Assembly (NCBI GenBank): GCA_007922305.1
Contig: ML677365.1
Span: forward strand, 15,181,721 to 15,245,720
Reading direction: 5' to 3'
From: Dermatemys mawii
Lineage: Eukaryota; Chordata; Testudines; Dermatemydidae
DNA length: 64,000 nucleotides
Shown here: positions 59,241 to 64,000 of the stretch, in pieces
How the letters are laid out: every line of letters starts with the position of its first letter
How positions within the stretch are numbered: position 1 is the stretch's first letter
Notes under the pieces: generated by a model
What the model was told of the DNA's origin: nothing
Seen by the model: the letters and a program-made list of their open reading frames with translations, nothing else
The model's database searches: none
Translations under genes and position numbers: made by a program

Positions 59241-60323
59241 CAGGACTTAGGTATATTGGTAGAATTCTAAGGGGACGCTTACACAACACCACCCACCCAC
59301 ACCATGTATGGCTCAAGTCAGCAAAACTACATTTACTTACAAATTATTAAAAAAAAAAATTGTTTGACACTTGTAAAGAGCATGAAGCAGGGGAAAAATT
59401 GAAGTTACCATTTTATAAATGAGTTTTTCCCTATACAGAACTGATACTGAATTCAAAAATTAGATTTGGCAAGCATTTTGTTATTACGCAAGGATTAGCC
59501 TAATTATGGGGATCATTTCTGTGCATAGCTAACACAGTATTTCTGCCAGAATCCATATTTATACAAAGAAACTATTATGATTCATCAGGCAAAAATACTT
59601 TTAAAAAAAGCACTTTGATATATATTTTCATGATAGATGGAGACATCAGAGCAACTGGATAAATATATATTTTAAATCCCCTAAATATTTAACCAATTAT
59701 ATTTTCTTGCATTGGCTCTCAAAGACACTTGAATTAAAGAGTATTCTTTTGATTATTTTAAGTAAACAGGAAAAAAAACATACACAGCACTTAATCTACA
59801 AAATGACAATAGGCAGAAAATTCAAAATTAAGTCTGAAACTCTGTGCTTAGTACATTTCATTGTCTAGAGATACTAGAGCATATTCAATCAGGTATGTAT
59901 AATCACTTGCTGCTCAGAGTCCTTTGCAACATACCTGTACCATGGAATAAATTAAACATTAAATTACACAAGTATTCCCTCTACAGTCAATTAACACATT
60001 CACGTAAATAGTAACACTAAATTCCAAATGAACCTATTAAGGCTTTCACACAATGAAAACTCATGTAAGAGTTGAAGTATTGGGAAAACTTTGGGAATAT
60101 TAATTAAATTAGGACCTATGGGGAAAACTGGAGATTACCAAAGTCCCTTATGTAAAATAATTAAATTTGCTAAGGACAGCTTATGTACAAGTGAAGTTAC
60201 ATATATAGCAATAATTATATCATCACCGAATAAACTCTAGTGGGTCAAATAATTAGAACTTCTAGTCCAGTAGACACCAATACATGATATGAATAGAGAA
60301 ATTGCTATTGTGATAAATGAAAG
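59241..60323. other. AT-rich intron, nothing recognised
   Basis: No supported exon or repeat. Confidence 0.4.
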
Positions 60324-60326
60324 GGG

Positions 60327-61252
60327 TGTGGAGGATAGCTCCCTTTTATGGACACCCAGACTGCCAGATACCTATGAAATCCCTGTTAGTAGCTGTTCTC
60401 TACTTGCTTTACCTGTAAAGGGTTAAAAAAGCCCATATGTATAGGGAAGGGAGTGGCACCTGACCTAAAAAGCCAATAGGAGGGCTAGAACTTTTTAAAA
60501 TTGTGGGGAAATTTTCCCTTTGTCTGTCTGTTATTCTCCAGTGAGAGGAGACAGAGCAGCAATGCTGTAAGAAGCTTTAAACCAGGTATGAAAAATTATC
60601 AAATCATACCTCAAACCTACTTATCAGAACCCCCACATCCTTAAGCAGATCAAGGAACGTCTAGGAAGATGCAATTCGTTTTCCCTCTTTTATTTCTGTA
60701 TGGCTTGTGAAATCCTCTGTGCTAACCTCAGGTGCTTTTGTTTTGCTTGTAACCTTTAAGCTGGACCTCAATAAAACCATTCTTGATGGTTAATTATTAT
60801 ATTTGCTCTATTTAAATCTAGCAGTAGCCTAAATTCCAGATGTATTTTCTTTCTTTTTGTTTTCCTTAAAATTTACCTTTATTTAAGAAGAGGATTCTTG
60901 TGTGTGTGTGTATTCGAAGAGGTTTGTGCATATGTTGTTTAATTAGCTGGTGGCAGTAGCTGATTTCCTTTTTCTTCCTCAGCTCTTCCTGGGGCAGGCA
61001 AAGGGCTTAAGAGTACCCCAAGGGAAGGAATCCCCAAGGGAAGGAATCCCCAAGTGCTCCTTCCTGGGTTCTCAAAAGGGTGTGTATGCTTTTGCACTTG
61101 GGTGGTAACACCATCTACTTATCCAAGATCAGAGAGGAGCTGTAACCTTGAAAGTTTAATACCAGCCTGGAATGGCCAGTATTAATTTTTAGAATCCTTG
61201 CAGGCCCCCACCTTCTGCACTCAAAGTGCCAGAGGGGAAATCAGCCTTGACA
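60327..61252 (+). mobile_element. LTR-like block (probable solo LTR)
   Basis: Starts tgtggaggatagctcccttt and ends gaaatcagccttgaca, giving TG...CA. It contains a poly-A-type signal (cctcaataaaacc near 60766) followed by a T-rich region and a GT-rich tract (tgtgtgtgtg at 60900). I recognise it as an LTR frequent in turtles. No target duplication could be fixed. Confidence 0.6.
61007..61047 (+). repeat. Short tandem duplication inside the LTR
   Basis: ccaagggaaggaatccc occurs twice in succession, 17 bp apart, probably a local duplication. Confidence 0.85.
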
Positions 61253-61261
61253 GCTATCTAT

Positions 61262-61500
61262 CTATATAAGGTACTTATGTGGCTCCCACTGTGGTACCTA
61301 AGTGCCTCACAATCTTGAAACATGTATCTCACAAGATCTTTCGAGATAGGGAAGTACTCATATTTCCATTTTAAAGATCGTGAACTGAGGCATAGAGATA
61401 CTGAGTGACTGATCCAACATCATACAGGAAGCCAGGGCGAGCCAATAAATTAACCTAAGGTCCTACAAGTCCCAAAGAAGCATTCTAGCCACTGGAGCAT
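61262..61500 (+). repeat. Ancient SINE/LINE 3' end (MIR or L3-like)
   Basis: tttccattttaaagatcgtg, aactgaggcatagagatact and catacaggaagccagggcga, then ctagccactggagcatcctt follow the order of a widely conserved amniote repeat. Diverged; family not fixed. Confidence 0.5.
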
Positions 61501-61660
61501 CCTTCCTGGGCAATATTAGATCCAACTAGTGGTCCATCTGGTCCAGTACCAAACTCTTCAGAGAAAAGTTCAAAAAATCCTATAGCAGACAATGATGAAA
61601 CCACCTCTGCCACAATCTGGCTCCATCCTGCTCTCTGAACGGACCCCAGTCTGTTGTGAC
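61501..61660 (-). mobile_element. Short CR1 3'-end fragment
   Basis: agtggtccatctggtccagt matches the conserved CR1 3' text seen at 51650..51700 (ggtccatctagcccagtatc), with further loose similarity to about 61650. Confidence 0.5.
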
Positions 61661-62311
61661 TGAATCCAATCACTGATCCCCATGTGCTTCTAAATCACTT
61701 TGGGACTAGATAATCATTGATCCCAGTTCTGCATCTCCCTAGCTCTGGGTCTTGACACCCTTCTTGGGCAGTGGAAGCCCTCAATCTAGCCACCAAGACC
61801 CCAGAACCAATACCAAAAGCTTCCCCAGTGCCCAGATGCTTGGACGCATTCCCCCACCTGAAAACCCCAGGAGTCCGCCTGGCTGTGGGAGCTCTGGTTT
61901 CTAAGTGCCACAGTTACTGGGTGAGCCGGGCCTTACACATCTTTTAGTCCCTTGAGTGCCAGATCTGGCTTTCCACACCTCACTGTGAACTGAACCACAT
62001 GTCCAACAACTTTTGGTTGGATCTCGGGGCTGCAGCCCCCTATTTACCATCCATGTTAATCTGACAGGTCTCACACCTGTAAACCTTCTTTCTCCATGCA
62101 CCGGTGCCAGCAGCTGATTACAGTTACTCAAAAACAACATTACTAAATAAAAGTATCATTTAATTGCCAGAGGGAACATAGCATTTGGGAAAATGGGATA
62201 ACACAACAAAAAGTCCTATAAGTCCATTTCCTTATCTAAACTTAACATTTGGGTTGGGAGACCCAGCCTGTTTGCCACAGTCCTAGTGACTCTCTTTGTC
62301 TTTGAGTATCA
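61661..62311. other. GC-richer block, possible LTR, unassigned
   Basis: The tract 61720..62300 has a base composition unlike the surrounding intron and contains actaaataaaagtatc near 62141. It may be part of an LTR on either strand, but no ends were found. Confidence 0.3.
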
Positions 62312-62708
62312 GGCCAAGTCTACGCTTATGGCAGAGTACAGGCACTACACATGTAGGCAGGCTGTTTCCACACTTGTCACAGTGATGTTCAGCTACACAC
62401 CTCAGGTAAAAGCCCTAGTAGCTCCCCACTGCCAGAGCCTTTCAGTAGGGTGAAGAAAAGCTCTGACTGGGGGTGGCAATGGGATGCTACGCTGCTAATG
62501 ATAGCAATGTTGACATGGGAGGCACTGCCTGGGCATGTAGAGAGCTGTCTCAGGTATCCACCGTAGGGATTCAGGCATGTAGGACATTCCTGTATACTCT
62601 ACTCACCTAAGCAGTGTCTTACTGTCTACACTACTATTTATACCCATGCTAGTTGCATGTATAGTGTCTGTACTCTATACATCACTGTAAGTGTACAATA
62701 GCCTTAGT
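62312..62708. mobile_element. TIR element, 'aagtctac' ends
   Basis: Left aggccaagtctacgcttatg pairs with the complement of taagtgtacaatagcctta. The interior has inverted words such as tgcctgggcatgtag and ctacatgcc-like text but no coding potential. Confidence 0.5.
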
Positions 62709-63119
62709 CAGTTTGGGTGTCAGCCTCAGACTGATGATAAACCACTCCCTCATCCTTGTTCCTAAGGCTAGCATCTTTCAGGTTTAGGATTCCCTTTGAT
62801 CCTAGATTTTAGTCTGGGAAGAATACACATTATCATGTGTATTCACATTATCATTTAAGCAAATTATTATGCTTAAACTTGTGTGGGGATATTTGGATAT
62901 AGAACTTTAGTCAAATACATTATTTGGTTGTAGCTCGTTTGAAAAAGGGTGGGAGGCAGAATAAAAGATCAGTTATAAACAATGCTTGTAAGGAAAACCA
63001 AATACAAACTCTTCTTGCAGCCTCTAATCAGATCTTTTTACATAGTATACATTGAATGGATTAAAAACTAGCTAATATCTCAGCCTCAAAATGTAATTGT
63101 AAATGGGAAATCATAATCA

Positions 63120-63460
63120 AGTGTGTTGTTTCCTACTTAGTCCCACAGGAACTAGTTCTTGACCCTATTCTGTTTAACAATTTTATTAATCACCTGGAGA
63201 GAGCATAAAATCATCACTGATAAAATCTGAATATGACAAAACATTTAAGCGAGGGGCAGTAAATAATGAAGACAGGTTAGTAATAGTGATCTGAACCTCT
63301 TGGTAAACTGAGCACAGCAAACAGCACGTTTTAATAATGACACATGTAAAGGTATACATTGAGGACAAAGAATGGACAAAAAAATACTACAAGATGGGAG
63401 AGTTCATTCCTGGGAAGCAATGGCTCTGAAAAAGATTTGTGGGTTGGCTCTGGAAGACCA
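63120..63460 (+). pseudogene. CR1 reverse-transcriptase fragment
   Basis: gtcccacaggaactagttct, then gaccctattctgtttaacaa corresponds to the PQxSSxxPxLFN block. It is followed by atcacctggagagagcat and a degraded DD region. The text to about 63450 (tgggaagcaatggctctgaa) fits the CR1 region after the catalytic box. All frames contain stops. Confidence 0.7.
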
Positions 63461-63846
63461 GATGCCTGCTCTTGCCAAGGCTTTAAGCCTCAGCTGAACG
63501 CTGACAAATTCACTGCTGGAAACCAGTCTGTTTCACCTGTGTGTTAGTATTGTTAAGATGAGTACTGGACTTATAACAATAAGTTCAGACTTTATGAAAT
63601 GTTTGCAAATTGCTGCATGCATTAATCTCACTTATAATATCTTTATCACATACTATAAAGTAATATTTACATTTTTGCTTTGTAACTATAAAAAAAATGT
63701 TTGCTCTGAAACTGTGAACCCAGATGGAGAGATCTCCTGCCCAGCAAGAAGGGCTGTCAAAACTAAAGAAACCATTGTTGGACATCACAATACAAAGATT
63801 TTGCTAATTACTCCTTACACCCACGGAGAGGCTACATGTAAAAGGG

Positions 63847-64000
63847 ACAAAGAGTCCTGTGGCACCTTAAAGACTAACTAAAGTTTTAGAGCATAAGCTT
63901 TCGTGGGCTAGTACCCACTTCATCAGATGCATGCAGTGGAAGTATCATCCGACGAAGTGGGTACTAGCCCACGAAAGCTTATGCTCTAAAACTTTAGTTA
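63847..64000. repeat. Palindromic 'agtcctgtggcacctt' repeat, cut by window edge
   Basis: The left arm starts acaaagagtcctgtggcacc and proceeds through ttagagcataagctttcgtg; the right arm returns as cccacgaaagcttatgctct up to aaaactttagtta at the window end. The spacer near 63928..63947 contains gcatgcagtggaagtatc. The rest of the right arm lies outside the window. Confidence 0.85.

Noticed and set aside
1..64000. CRISPR arrays, operons or bacterial genes
   Set aside because: No spaced direct-repeat arrays or bacterial-type gene layout were seen; the split exons, SINEs and LINEs show a vertebrate nuclear genome.

Overview
This window is vertebrate nuclear DNA, almost entirely intronic and intergenic-type sequence packed with interspersed repeats. 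The repeat set is CR1 non-LTR elements, an L2-like LINE, MIR, a tRNA-derived SINE, DIRS-type tyrosine-recombinase retroelements, Ty3/gypsy elements with Sushi-like gag, hAT and pogo DNA transposons, and many short elements whose ends read like 'gtctacact'. This mix points to a sauropsid, most likely a turtle. The species call is inference from repeat families I recognise, not from a search.

The only host gene I can support lies on the minus strand near the right end. Two exons (58446..58580 and 57403..57576) have good splice sites, matching phase 1 junctions and a joined reading frame that I recognise as part of VPS13B, a very large bridge-like lipid-transfer protein. The 869-bp intron between them is fully contained. 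No further exon could be found. If none was missed, the next intron runs from 57402 to the left edge (over 57 kb), and nearly everything else in the window sits inside VPS13B introns.

Layout, left to right: a DIRS-type tyrosine recombinase remnant (1-720, -); a degraded gypsy gag/protease (770-1480, -); a CR1 3' half (1500-3030, +); an LTR-like block (3031-3850); hAT-like elements (3941-5383). From 5500 to 24000 there is AT-rich intron with scattered short elements, a TIR element full of AGCGCT palindromes (11842-12525), a CR1 5' segment with an esterase-like ORF1 (17440-18020), a MIR and a pogo-type element. The 24000-28000 block holds three hAT-type elements with 8-bp target-site duplications; one is a large inverted duplication carrying two opposed hAT C-terminal domains. 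At 30690-34290 an L2-like LINE is split by a 2.5-kb element that encodes a broken roughly 560-residue protein of a family I cannot classify. A LINE reverse-transcriptase tail and a DIRS-type RT/RNase H follow (34500-36610). Further right are a 714-bp LTR, a Sushi-like gypsy relic with an internal deletion (46955-49530), a 3-kb CR1 with an almost complete ORF2 (51635-54640, -) abutting a perfect hairpin, the VPS13B exons, a tRNA-derived SINE, another LTR and a CR1 fragment. The window ends inside a palindromic repeat.

Every transposon reading frame seen is broken by stops, shifts or truncation, so none looks able to make its full protein. The best candidates for something undescribed are the unclassified protein-coding element (31390-33870), the inverted-duplication hAT (26053-27725) and the palindromic 'agtcctgtggcacctt' repeat family, which occurs at least five times.
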